This document shows positions 6,851 to 15,172 of a DNA stretch of 62,399 nucleotides, one piece after another. Each line of letters starts with the position of its first letter. Positions within the stretch are counted from its first letter, which is position 1. The DNA comes from Nitrososphaerota archaeon (lineage in GTDB: Archaea > Thermoproteota > Nitrososphaeria > Nitrososphaerales > Nitrosopumilaceae): positions 1-62,399 of the forward strand of contig JACZTB010000007.1 in assembly GCA_022573895.1 (NCBI GenBank). Reading direction: 5' to 3'. Under the pieces are notes generated by a model, which was not told the origin of the DNA, searched no databases, and was given only the letters and a program-made list of their open reading frames with translations. Position numbers and translations under genes: made by a program.

Positions 6851-7105
6851 ATTTTCTAAAGTAGATTTCTTAGTTTTAATAAATTCTAAAAATTCTTCAA
6901 ATTCTTCTATAGTAGGTTCTCGATTAAGAATTCTTTTAGATTGATAATAAAAGGAGTTGTAAATTCTACCAACTATAACACCTAAAGCAAATGATTTTGA
7001 ATCGTCAATGCTTGAAAGAAATTGAATCAATTGTTTGATTTCATCCTTGTTTGAAATTGTATCTTGAATTTTTTGTTCTATTTTTTTCAGTAGAATTTCA
7101 TCCAT
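6842..7105 (-). CDS. Hypothetical helical protein, 87 residues
   Basis: No family recognised. The product is Lys/Glu-rich and mostly helical (MDEILLKKIEQKIQDTI at the start; EPTIEEFEEFLEFIKTKKST near the end), with a short Gly/Val-rich piece (FALGVIVGRIYNSFYY) in the middle that could pack against a membrane or partner. No Cys. It is convergent with L10e. Composition and an ATG start make a real gene likely. Confidence 0.65.
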   Translation of the reverse strand: MDEILLKKIEQKIQDTISNKDEIKQLIQFLSSIDDSKSFALGVIVGRIYNSFYYQSKRILNREPTIEEFEEFLEFIKTKKSTLENLW

Positions 7106-7168
7106 AATGTATCTTGTTTGAAATAGTTAAAAACAGTTTAATATCCAAATTCAGCCTCTAGGATTGTT

Positions 7169-7242
7169 GCAGTTATAGTACAGTTTGGTTAATATTCTAG
7201 CTTGCCAAGTTAGTGACCCGGGTTCAAATCCCGGTAACTGCA
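7169..7242 (+). tRNA. tRNA-Gly (GCC)
   Basis: A cloverleaf can be folded: acceptor GCAGTTA (7169-7175) with TAACTGC (7235-7241), anticodon stem CTAGC/GTTAG enclosing loop TTGCCAA with anticodon GCC at 7204-7206, T-arm CCGGG-TTCAAAT-CCCGG, discriminator A and an encoded CCA at 7243-7245. No intron. A TATA-like tttaatat lies about 28 bases upstream. Confidence 0.93.
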
Positions 7243-7246
7243 CCAT

Positions 7247-7678
7247 TTATTTTTGATTTCCTGGCTTTAATCCATTATGAATAATTTCCAGTGCATCATG
7301 AGCTTTTTCTGGACGAGGTAATTGAATCATAAACACATTATCTTCTCCGTAATGAGAATGTGGTGAAGAGAGTGCAAGCATTGATGTTTTTGCAAGAGAT
7401 TCAAAAAATGAAAGATTAGTTTTTGCATTGACTAGAAATTTTTCAACAATGTTTCCTTGTGAAAATATTAAAACAACTTCAACAAAAACATTTCCTAGTC
7501 CATCTTGCAGAATATTTAGATCAGTATTAATCGATAAAGATTGTCCAGCAACTTTTGAGAGCATTTCATCATATTTTTTCTCTTGAATTACAATACAGGG
7601 GGTTTCCTTGCCATCAAAATCAAAAGTGGTAATTCCATCATGGACTTGGTCTAACAGTTTCTTTAACTCATCAGACAT
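7247..7678 (-). CDS. Hypothetical protein coupled to cation antiporter
   Basis: The 143-residue soluble protein is not assigned to a family. It has a mixed alpha/beta look, with GKETPCIVIQEKKYDEML early and a C-terminal HYGEDNVFMIQLPRPEKA. No signal, membrane helix or metal motif. Its start overlaps the end of the antiporter gene by 8 bases, so the two are probably translated together; a cytosolic accessory or regulatory role for the transporter is an inference from this coupling. It ends 2 bases from the encoded CCA of tRNA-Gly. Confidence 0.7.
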   Translation of the reverse strand: MSDELKKLLDQVHDGITTFDFDGKETPCIVIQEKKYDEMLSKVAGQSLSINTDLNILQDGLGNVFVEVVLIFSQGNIVEKFLVNAKTNLSFFESLAKTSMLALSSPHSHYGEDNVFMIQLPRPEKAHDALEIIHNGLKPGNQK

Positions 7679-8999
7679 CTTCTTTCTTTTCTATTGCAGG
7701 AATTATTTTGTCGCCAGCTTTCATCAAAAAGGGAGTAATAATTGCTGTAATTATAGAAATCATACCTATCAAAGGGAACAAGAAGGAACTAACTGCTCCC
7801 ATATCTACTCCAACCTTTACAATTATAATTGAGAATTCACCTCTGGGTGCAGCTAAAGTAGATGCAGAACGAAGTGATTTACTTAGTCTTTGTCTAAATA
7901 TGAGATTTCCAATCAGATTACTTCCAAACTTCATGCCAATAGTAACTGCAATTAAAACAATAGCTACAAAAATGTAATTTTCAATCTGGGAAACATCCAT
8001 CAGTGCGCCAACGGAGATAAAGAATATAGCCACAAACATATCTTTAATTGGGCTTGAAAGAATTTTTGCTACTTCCGATGATTTTGATTCAGCAACAAGT
8101 ACTCCTGCCAAAAATGCCCCAATTGCTACAGATAATCCTACAATGTTTGCAAATAAGGCATATCCAAAACAGAGACCAAGAACACTAAGTAACAAAATTT
8201 CACGATGTTCCGCGGCTGCAACTCTATCAATTAGTGGAGGAATCACACGGGTTCCAATAGTAAATGTTCCAACAATAAGAATGATTGCAACTACCACTAC
8301 TGCAATAACTGATTCTATAGATACAGTTCCAACTAAGGCAATTGACTGTAATGAAGAAATTAGAATGACTGCAATTATATCTTCAACAATTAAAATACCT
8401 AGAATAAGTATAGAAGATTCTTTTTTGATTCTTCCCGTCTCCTCTAAAAGCTTAACAATAATTGCGGTACTTGATATTGATAACGCCGCTGCAATAAACA
8501 ATGCGTCCATGAATTGCATTCCAAGCACACTAGCAGTGTAAAATATGACACCTAATGTTGAAAATAATCCTATAGTTCCAACTCCAACTGCTACACGGCC
8601 AATACTTTTGATTTTTGAATATGGAAATTCAATACCTATTACAAAAAGAAGTAAGATAACACCAATTTCAGCAAAAAGATTTAATGCCGTGATATCAGAT
8701 AAAATTCCTACACCTACTAAACCATCAGCAGAAGGACCCCCATCAGGTAAAATCCATGCCCAAAATGGTGAGAGTGGGCCAATCAACATTCCTGCAAATA
8801 GATAACCAATGATCAAAGGTTGTTTTATTTTAAAAAAAGCAAGTGTAACTACAGCGCCAATTATCATGATAAAAGCTAAATCAGTAACAAAACTCGTGTG
8901 AGGAAGCTCAGGAGTAAGCTGTTCAATGAAACTGGTAACAGTATTGTTAAGAGTGCTTTGAATTCCACTTGTGTCTAATTGAAGTGGAAGATATTGCAT
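7671..8999 (-). CDS. Cation:proton antiporter, CPA2 (Kef/NapA-like) family
   Basis: About 442 residues with some 12 hydrophobic helices and family features: FKIKQPLIIGYLFAGMLIGP in the first helices, NLFAEIGVILLLFVIGIEF, GAFLAGVLVAES and ISVGALMDVS. CPA2 transporters exchange Na+ or K+ for H+ across the membrane. There is no C-terminal TrkA-N/RCK domain; the overlapping downstream gene at 7247-7678 may supply a soluble part. I choose the ATG at 8999 over TTG 9017 since a tttaaac box lies about 27 bases before it. A short N-terminal extension precedes the first helix. Confidence 0.93.
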   Translation of the reverse strand: MQYLPLQLDTSGIQSTLNNTVTSFIEQLTPELPHTSFVTDLAFIMIIGAVVTLAFFKIKQPLIIGYLFAGMLIGPLSPFWAWILPDGGPSADGLVGVGILSDITALNLFAEIGVILLLFVIGIEFPYSKIKSIGRVAVGVGTIGLFSTLGVIFYTASVLGMQFMDALFIAAALSISSTAIIVKLLEETGRIKKESSILILGILIVEDIIAVILISSLQSIALVGTVSIESVIAVVVVAIILIVGTFTIGTRVIPPLIDRVAAAEHREILLLSVLGLCFGYALFANIVGLSVAIGAFLAGVLVAESKSSEVAKILSSPIKDMFVAIFFISVGALMDVSQIENYIFVAIVLIAVTIGMKFGSNLIGNLIFRQRLSKSLRSASTLAAPRGEFSIIIVKVGVDMGAVSSFLFPLIGMISIITAIITPFLMKAGDKIIPAIEKKEDV

Positions 9000-9229
9000 T
9001 ATATTATTTTTAACCAAATTTGTTTAAAAATGATCACAGATTAAAAATTTAGAAATTAAAATAGAGAAATTAAAATTGAAAGCAGGCTCGATGATTATAT
9101 CTGACCTCTTATTTCCAAGTCAATCATAATCCAAATGCAGTGATGATTAGGTCAACTGAATCAAATGTAGAGATATGACCTGGGGTATCTGACTGCATAA
9201 TTGGTTACGTTGTAATTACCTGACTATTA

Positions 9230-9254
9230 ATAGTACGGTACCATACCGTACTAT
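9230..9254. promoter_or_regulatory. 11-bp palindrome, candidate operator
   Basis: Perfect arms ATAGTACGGTA (9230-9240) and TACCGTACTAT (9244-9254) flank CCA. The right arm ends one base before the ATG of the Cys miniprotein at 9255, and a TATA-like ctattaata overlaps its left edge. This position between TATA box and start is where an archaeal repressor would block transcription. Confidence 0.55.
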
Positions 9255-9362
9255 ATGATTCAATGTGAATTTTGTACAAGAGGGTTTATTGAAACAATAA
9301 ATGGTTTGGCCGAAAAGACCTTCCATGAATTACTTCATGAGCCACAAGTTGTAAACAAGTAA
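9255..9362 (+). CDS. Small CxxC protein behind a palindrome
   Basis: ATG at 9255, TAA at 9360-9362, 35 residues. It starts MIQCEFCTRGFIETINGLAE and continues with a helix KTFHELLHEP. The CEFC pair plus two downstream His (H24, H28, spacing HELLH) could complete a four-ligand zinc site, a compact CCHH arrangement. The gene directly follows a perfect palindrome, so it is likely regulated. No family is recognised. Confidence 0.6.
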   Translation: MIQCEFCTRGFIETINGLAEKTFHELLHEPQVVNK

Positions 9363-9422
9363 CTCTTTACATTTTTTATTTTAGACCTAACTTTTTTATC
9401 ATCAAATTTTTAATTTAATCAT

Positions 9423-10817
9423 ATGACTAAAAAGACTGTAAAGAGAAAAACAGCTAAAGTAGCAAGTCAAACAAGAAAAATTACAAAAAGAGAGCCAAGT
9501 CCATCTGTATTACTTAAAAATGTTGCATCATTTTCGAATTCTAACAAAGCATTACAAAAAGAGATCAAAGTAATGTCAAAAATTTTTGGTGAAAACCAAA
9601 AAGTCCTAGTATCAATGAAAGGAATGATAGATTCACTAACATCGACATTAGAACATATTCAAAAACAATCAAAACAAATCAACATTATAGAAGCAGATAC
9701 ACAAAAACTATACGCAGGATTAAATCAAGTAAGGACACAATCTAATCTAGTCAATAAGATCAATAACCAAACTGCTAAATTGCAAGGAGAGATAAACAGA
9801 ATTTCTGATTTCCAAAAAACATCAAAGTCAGTATCTCAACAAGTAAAAGACAGCATAGATTCAATTAAAAATAATTCTCAAATGATTATCAAAATTGCTC
9901 AGAGAATTGATGATGTAAGAGATGAGCTTAGGAAAGTTTCTGGAAAAGCAGACTCATTTTCAGAGATTAGTTCTGAAATAGGTAAACTAAAAAACAGCAT
10001 AGAAGAGATTTCAGGAAAAACTGGAGAAACAGAGACAGGAACTCAAATTGTTGAAAGTCTTAAACAAGAACTTGGAAAAATTGTTGAAGGAACAGCATTT
10101 ACTTCAAATCTTAATGCTGAATTAGAGGCAATTAAGATCACAATTGATGCAATATCTTCTAAAGCCTCAAAAATTGATTCGTTAGGAGGCATAATTGATG
10201 GCCTGAAACAACAGTTTGACACTATAGCATTAAAGACAAATTCTGTAGAGGGTTTAAGCTTAGAATCTATCAAAGAACTTGAAGGTAAAATTAATAGTAT
10301 TGAACAAAAAATGGCTTCAGTTTCAGACATTGTAAAAAGACAGGATGCATCAACTGCAGAATTTCATAAAAAATCTGAAAAATTATTTGAAGAGATGCAA
10401 GATGTCAAAAATGTTACAAGCAAGGCATCAAGTAATTCATCACAAGAGATGATGGCGTTGTTAAAGCTTTCAGAATATCAATCAAGTATTAGAATGAATG
10501 CAGAATCAAAGTATGGAGATTCAAAAGATCTTGAAAAGATGGCGTCTCAGACTGCAAATATTGTTAATCTGTTTGATAGAATTTCAATAGAATTAGGTGA
10601 AAAGATTCCACTTCCTTATGAAGTAAGACAATGGGCAATAAGTAAAATTTTTGATTGTGCTGACAAGTGGGAGATTCGATTTAGTGATGTTTATTCAATT
10701 TTAACAAATGCAATTGGGAGAGACATGTTCAAAGAAGCAGTAAGAATTCAGCAAGTAAGAGACATTTATGGAATTAGAGCAGTAGATGAAATTAGAAATG
10801 ATCTAAATATTTCTTAA
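9423..10817 (+). CDS. Long coiled-coil protein
   Basis: The 464-residue protein has a basic Thr/Lys N-terminus (MTKKTVKRKTAKVASQTRK), then about 300 residues of heptad-like helix with many Ser/Asn/Ile and no Cys or Trp (for example INRISDFQKTSKSVSQQVKD), and a compact C-terminal domain from about 370 (IPLPYEVRQWAISKIFDCAD, IRFSDVYSILTNAIGR). No Walker motifs, so it is not an SMC ATPase. No signal or membrane helix is visible. It converges on the glycosyltransferase gene with a 4-base overlap. It could be a cytoskeletal or chromosome-organising scaffold; nothing in sequence proves that. Confidence 0.8.
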   Translation: MTKKTVKRKTAKVASQTRKITKREPSPSVLLKNVASFSNSNKALQKEIKVMSKIFGENQKVLVSMKGMIDSLTSTLEHIQKQSKQINIIEADTQKLYAGLNQVRTQSNLVNKINNQTAKLQGEINRISDFQKTSKSVSQQVKDSIDSIKNNSQMIIKIAQRIDDVRDELRKVSGKADSFSEISSEIGKLKNSIEEISGKTGETETGTQIVESLKQELGKIVEGTAFTSNLNAELEAIKITIDAISSKASKIDSLGGIIDGLKQQFDTIALKTNSVEGLSLESIKELEGKINSIEQKMASVSDIVKRQDASTAEFHKKSEKLFEEMQDVKNVTSKASSNSSQEMMALLKLSEYQSSIRMNAESKYGDSKDLEKMASQTANIVNLFDRISIELGEKIPLPYEVRQWAISKIFDCADKWEIRFSDVYSILTNAIGRDMFKEAVRIQQVRDIYGIRAVDEIRNDLNIS

Positions 10818-12886
10818 ACTCCTAGTTCATCAGCTTCTTTAAATTGTTCTTTCTTTCTTTTTAATGCAGTAAAGATTGCCAAAATTGCAACAACCCAAAT
10901 TACACTATACAGTACGTTTGGAGCACTAACATACATGTATGGAGTTGCATCCATAATGTTGATCCTTAACTGTAAAGCCCTATCACTAACATCTATCATT
11001 CCTGTATGAAATGCAGAGCTATCCTTTGGAACAGCTGAGATTTTCTCAACTCCGGTAAGCATAAAGTTCACATCATTTTGTATTCTAAGGAAGTTTGTAG
11101 AGTCTGTAGGAAATAGCCAAACTGGATTTTTGGCAATAACTTCTCCATTTGTATTGGTTGTTTCAAGCAGATTTGGATTTTCCATAACAATATTCAAATC
11201 TTCTTGAATTGCCACCAAATGGGCACGAATTGCAACAGGATCAGACGAACCAATAATTCCATCAAGATGTCCCCTCATCCTATCAAGAGGATAAATGTCA
11301 GTATTGTACCCACTGATTGCCATGTATCCTCCAAAAAGAATAATTCCAATTATTCCAACAATAGAAAGTTTGTAAACAATTTTTGCCATTTTCTCGTTCT
11401 TGGTCATTACATGATTATCACTTGATTTATTTCTTTTAAATCGCGTATGAGATATGCTCATGTAAGCAATATAAAAAAATCCAACAGTTTGCAATCCAAT
11501 AATTGGTACAAATATAGGATTGTTTGAAAATATCGAAACAAAGATTGCCATTATTCCATATACTCCAAAAAATATCTCTAAAAGAGTAGTTTGAGAAAAA
11601 GGTAGATTGTATGCCTTGTCTCGCCAATCATCATCTTTTGTTATGATTCCATATTTTGGAGTTCTAAGAAATTCATTTTTCTTTCCAAGTACTGCATCAA
11701 ATACTGCAACAGTATTATTTACTGACAGTCCAGCATTGTAGATTAACAATGCTGGCAGTATCTTTGCTTTTGACTTCCATGACTTGTGATACATACCCTG
11801 CATAATCACGAGGTATGCACCTGGCCCCATTACAAGATATACTGCAATTGTTATGACAGGAAGAAAACTAACCACATAAAGATTAATCTGTCCTGCTAAC
11901 AAAATTGGCAATGTCAAAAATTGTATCAGCATTAATGGAAAAACAATATGACGAGTCAGTTGGATGAATGCTTGAATCTTTGCTTCAACTGCAACTTTTC
12001 GTTTAATGGTAATATCAAAAAGTAGTTTTATTGCACATTGAATAGAGCCTTTTGCCCAACGGAATTGTTGTCTTTTAGCTGCATTCATCTGAGCAGGAAG
12101 TTCTGCATCAACTACAATGTCAGGTAAGAATATACATTTCCATCCTTTCATTTGTGCTCTGTAACTCAGATCAAGGTCTTCAACTAGTGTAGCAGTATGC
12201 CAACCTCCAGCATCTTCAATACATTCACGTTTCCAAATTCCAGCAGTGCCATTAAAATTCATGAATAGGTGAGAATTGCTTTTTGCTTTTTGTTCGATAA
12301 GAAAATGAAAGTCAAGAGCAAGTGCCTGTGCTTGAGTAATTGTAGAATAATTTTCATTTACATGTCCCCAACGGCATTGAATAAGGCCAATGTTTGATTT
12401 TGCAAAGTAGGGAATTGCTCGTTTGAGAAACCATGTTGGAGGAATAAAGTCAGCATCAAATATGGCAACAAATTCGGAATCTGTTGTCTGCATAGCGTGT
12501 TTTAGAGCGCCTGCTTTGTATCCATCTCTTGTTCCACGTCTTACATGTTCAATTAGGAATCCCTGTTTTCTGTAATCATTAACCACATTTCTAACTAATT
12601 CAACAGTTTCATCATCAGAATCATCTAACACCATAATCCTCATTTGCTCTTTTGGATAATCCATGCTACATACTGCATCTACAAGTCTCTTTGCAACATA
12701 CTTTTCGTTGTATATTGGAAGTTGAATTGTAATTGATGGAGTTCCTAGATCAACAGTAGGCAAAACATCTTTTCTTTTTCGAGAAAGAAATGCCAGATAG
12801 TAAAAATTACAAGTATATGCAATAATTATGATAGCTGATATAATAAACAAATCAAAAATAATTTGGGTGAAAGGATTGATTGCCAT
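10814..12886 (-). CDS. Membrane glycosyltransferase family 2, cellulose-synthase-like
   Basis: The 690-residue protein has an N-terminal helix, a GT2 domain and C-terminal helices. Catalytic motifs are DDSDDE (about 90), DADF (about 142), VEDLDLSYR (about 235) and QQFRW (about 273), the D,D,D,QxxRW set of processive BcsA-like enzymes. It should polymerise or transfer a sugar from a nucleotide sugar at the inner face and perhaps extrude the product. Four to six membrane spans follow; about 150 residues between the last two are probably outside. No PilZ domain or partner subunit adjoins. Product could be exopolysaccharide or surface glycan. Confidence 0.9.
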   Translation of the reverse strand: MAINPFTQIIFDLFIISAIIIIAYTCNFYYLAFLSRKRKDVLPTVDLGTPSITIQLPIYNEKYVAKRLVDAVCSMDYPKEQMRIMVLDDSDDETVELVRNVVNDYRKQGFLIEHVRRGTRDGYKAGALKHAMQTTDSEFVAIFDADFIPPTWFLKRAIPYFAKSNIGLIQCRWGHVNENYSTITQAQALALDFHFLIEQKAKSNSHLFMNFNGTAGIWKRECIEDAGGWHTATLVEDLDLSYRAQMKGWKCIFLPDIVVDAELPAQMNAAKRQQFRWAKGSIQCAIKLLFDITIKRKVAVEAKIQAFIQLTRHIVFPLMLIQFLTLPILLAGQINLYVVSFLPVITIAVYLVMGPGAYLVIMQGMYHKSWKSKAKILPALLIYNAGLSVNNTVAVFDAVLGKKNEFLRTPKYGIITKDDDWRDKAYNLPFSQTTLLEIFFGVYGIMAIFVSIFSNNPIFVPIIGLQTVGFFYIAYMSISHTRFKRNKSSDNHVMTKNEKMAKIVYKLSIVGIIGIILFGGYMAISGYNTDIYPLDRMRGHLDGIIGSSDPVAIRAHLVAIQEDLNIVMENPNLLETTNTNGEVIAKNPVWLFPTDSTNFLRIQNDVNFMLTGVEKISAVPKDSSAFHTGMIDVSDRALQLRINIMDATPYMYVSAPNVLYSVIWVVAILAIFTALKRKKEQFKEADELGV

Positions 12887-12940
12887 ATCCCTAATTTCTC
12901 AGAATCGTGTTTCGCTATTTATACCTGCAAAAAATTGAAA

Positions 12941-13888
12941 CTATTTTATCACATAGATCTTAACTGCTTGGGGTGGACAAACACCTTCACATGCAATACA
13001 AAATATACAATCGGGTTCTTTATTCATTAATGGTTTCTTGTCTGATGCGGGATTTCCAGGAGTGTCAAACCACTCGTAAACATCTACTGGACATGCCTCA
13101 ATACATGCACCATCTGCAATACAGATATCATAATCTACTGAAACAAATTCTCCCCAAACTCCCATAATTCCATTGTTTGTACCTCTTCGTCCCCAAGTTT
13201 TGATAGTATATCCATCTACGTCATATCCTGCAGATGATTTCATTTTTGATTTGTATTCAACATCAATTGGACCAGGTTTAGCACCATCTGGAATTTCAAT
13301 TTCTCCTTCATCTTCTTCACCTTCTTCATCTATTGCTTCAATAGCTTTGGCTTTTGCACCAAGGACAATTTTTGCCAAAGGAGTAAGTTCTTCTAGTTTT
13401 TGAATGGCAACAATTTCAGAGATCTTTTCTTTTTTTACATAGTAAGAAATCATTTTGTCGGCCAAGATAGTATTACGTAAAATGGTATCAATCACCATTT
13501 TTGCATAATGATCTGCTTTCTTTCTGTAATCTTGAACCCAATTTGGGTCACCAAACTTTTCAATTGGGAAAATTTGATAGATGATATCAACTACTTCTCC
13601 GGTAACAATTTCAACTGTAATAGATAAATTAACTTGCTCGTATCCTTTTGCATCTGGATCTTGCATGTTTTGTTCTTTCCAGCGATATGTTGCATAAATT
13701 CTGTCAGCATACATATCCATTTCAAATGTCTTTTTGAGACCATCGTGAATTGATTTTATTTCTGCTGGATCATCAAGTTTAATCGGTAGTCTATAAAGTC
13801 CAATTTTGTATCCATGTAATGGATAAATACCACGTTTTGCGGTTGCGGCTTCCATTGTCCAAACTCGATCTTGTAATAGTAATGACAT
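12941..13888 (-). CDS. Ferredoxin-domain protein with ~200-residue N-terminal extension
   Basis: The last ~80 residues are a dicluster ferredoxin close to the Sulfolobus type: CIADGACIEACP, then DVYEWFDTPGNPASDKKP, then CIFCIACEGVCP. The Asp in the first motif replaces a Cys, as in ferredoxins with a [3Fe-4S] plus [4Fe-4S] pair. Residues 1-200 are not recognised; they contain several aromatic positions, and an acidic linker (DEEGEEDEGEIEIP) precedes the ferredoxin part. It is the last gene of a run with a rhodanese and a single-Cys protein. It may pass electrons to a sulfur or other partner held by the N-terminal part. Confidence 0.88.
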   Translation of the reverse strand: MSLLLQDRVWTMEAATAKRGIYPLHGYKIGLYRLPIKLDDPAEIKSIHDGLKKTFEMDMYADRIYATYRWKEQNMQDPDAKGYEQVNLSITVEIVTGEVVDIIYQIFPIEKFGDPNWVQDYRKKADHYAKMVIDTILRNTILADKMISYYVKKEKISEIVAIQKLEELTPLAKIVLGAKAKAIEAIDEEGEEDEGEIEIPDGAKPGPIDVEYKSKMKSSAGYDVDGYTIKTWGRRGTNNGIMGVWGEFVSVDYDICIADGACIEACPVDVYEWFDTPGNPASDKKPLMNKEPDCIFCIACEGVCPPQAVKIYVIK

Positions 13889-13925
13889 CTAACTTTTTTA
13901 GTTCAAATTAAGTTAAAAACGTTTA

Positions 13926-14237
13926 TCAGTCATCATCGTCTGGGCACGTAAGTTCTCGAAGTTCTGTGTATTTTTTTTCCATTGCTTCAGCATGCACCAT
14001 TACCTGTGATAAATCATAAAAATTCTTGGAAAAATACCATCTAATAGGAACCCAATGTCCAATTCCGTCCATATCATGAATCATTCCCTTATCAGCTTTT
14101 ACGTTTAATTTTTCATCTATAGATGTCTCTTGTATAGCAAGTCCTCTCTTGGTTTTGTCTTCCATGATAAAATCTGTGTCACCATCTTTGATAAAATAGA
14201 AAGAACCATTCTTGAGAATAGGAAGGTCTAGAAGCAA
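13926..14237 (-). CDS. Hypothetical single-Cys protein between rhodanese and ferredoxin
   Basis: The 103-residue product begins at TTG 14237, one base after the rhodanese stop, so translation is probably coupled. No family is recognised. It has a beta-rich start (PILKNGSFYFIKDGDTDFIM), an aromatic middle (IGHWVPIRWYFSKNFYDLS) and one cysteine only, C98, six residues from the end in the flexible acidic tail CPDDDD. A lone tail Cys is what a persulfide carrier would need, as in DsrC-type proteins; here that is inference from position. It is followed by the ferredoxin fusion gene 37 bases on. Confidence 0.75.
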   Translation of the reverse strand: MLLDLPILKNGSFYFIKDGDTDFIMEDKTKRGLAIQETSIDEKLNVKADKGMIHDMDGIGHWVPIRWYFSKNFYDLSQVMVHAEAMEKKYTELRELTCPDDDD

Positions 14238-14238
14238 T

Positions 14239-15084
14239 TTATTTTTCCACAGGATTTCCTATCATGTTACCCCATTCAGTCCAAGAACCATCATAGTTTC
14301 GAACCATTGGATATCCTAGCAGATATTTTAGAACAAACCAACTATGTGATGATCTTTCTCCAATTCTACAATAACATATTACATCTTTGTCGGGAGTAAC
14401 ACCTTTTGGCTCATAATTTTGTTTTAATTCTTCAACTGCTTTGAATGTTCCATCAGCATCATTAACTGCAGTTGCCCATGGAATGTTGTTTGCGCCAGGA
14501 ATATGTCCACCTCTTTGTGCATGCTCCATTGGGTATTCTGGAGGAGCGGTAATTTCACCAGAAAATTCAGCAGGTGATCTTACATCAACCATGACAGTAT
14601 CTTCTCTTCCTAATGCTCTGTTGACATCATACAGATAAGCACGTAATCCTTCATCTGGAGGTTGTGCGGTATATGTTGTGGATGTAATTTGTGGTTCATC
14701 AGTAGTGTAATCTTTGTTTTCTAATTCCCATTTTTTTCTGCCACCATTCATAATCTTTAGATTTTCATGTCCATAGTATTTGAAAACCCAGAAAACAAAT
14801 GCTGCAAACCAATTATTGAAGTCACCATAAAGAATTACTTCAGTGTCTGAAGTGATTCCATTTTTTGACATTAATGCTTCAAATTGTTTTTTGTTAATGA
14901 TATCTCTTGTTACTGGATCATTAATGTCACGTTTCCACCAGATGAGGCTGGAACCATTAATGTGACCTTTTTGATATCCGTTTACCGGATCATAATCAAC
15001 TTCTACTAATTTCCTATTTTCATTAGGGAGATTTTGGGATACCCAATTAGTATCTACTAAAACTTCGGGATGTGCATAACTCAT
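14239..15084 (-). CDS. Thiosulfate/3-mercaptopyruvate sulfurtransferase (two-domain rhodanese)
   Basis: Two rhodanese domains in 281 residues. The N-terminal one carries D88 (LYGDFNNW) at the active-loop position and is non-catalytic; the C-terminal one has the loop CRIGERS with Cys239 as persulfide acceptor, plus GHIPGANNIPW. CRIGERS loops are typical of thiosulfate sulfurtransferases; the enzyme moves a sulfane sulfur to cyanide or thiol acceptors. It heads a three-gene run with the single-Cys protein and ferredoxin fusion. No signal peptide, so cytosolic. A second rhodanese lies at 16443-17201. Confidence 0.93.
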   Translation of the reverse strand: MSYAHPEVLVDTNWVSQNLPNENRKLVEVDYDPVNGYQKGHINGSSLIWWKRDINDPVTRDIINKKQFEALMSKNGITSDTEVILYGDFNNWFAAFVFWVFKYYGHENLKIMNGGRKKWELENKDYTTDEPQITSTTYTAQPPDEGLRAYLYDVNRALGREDTVMVDVRSPAEFSGEITAPPEYPMEHAQRGGHIPGANNIPWATAVNDADGTFKAVEELKQNYEPKGVTPDKDVICYCRIGERSSHSWFVLKYLLGYPMVRNYDGSWTEWGNMIGNPVEK

Positions 15085-15143
15085 AATTTGTATGGTTTTC
15101 TTTTCATACTTAATTGTTTTTACAAAGCATAAAAAATATCATT

Positions 15144-15151
15144 TTTAAGTA
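15144..15151 (+). promoter_or_regulatory. TATA-like box for nadK
   Basis: The tttaagta element is centred about 25 bases before the GTG at 15173 and supports that start on a leaderless message. Confidence 0.55.
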
Positions 15152-15172
15152 AACAGTATTCAGAAGAACTGC

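Noticed and set aside
9089-9159. Possible C/D box small RNA (CGATGA, CTGA, GTGATGA, CTGA)
   Set aside because: The C box has a mismatch, the C-D' spacing is only 6 bases and D'-C' is 35, which do not fit archaeal C/D guides; kept only as a weak pattern.
13173-13403. Ser-rich plus-strand ORF opposite the ferredoxin fusion
   Set aside because: Antisense of the acidic linker; no other support.
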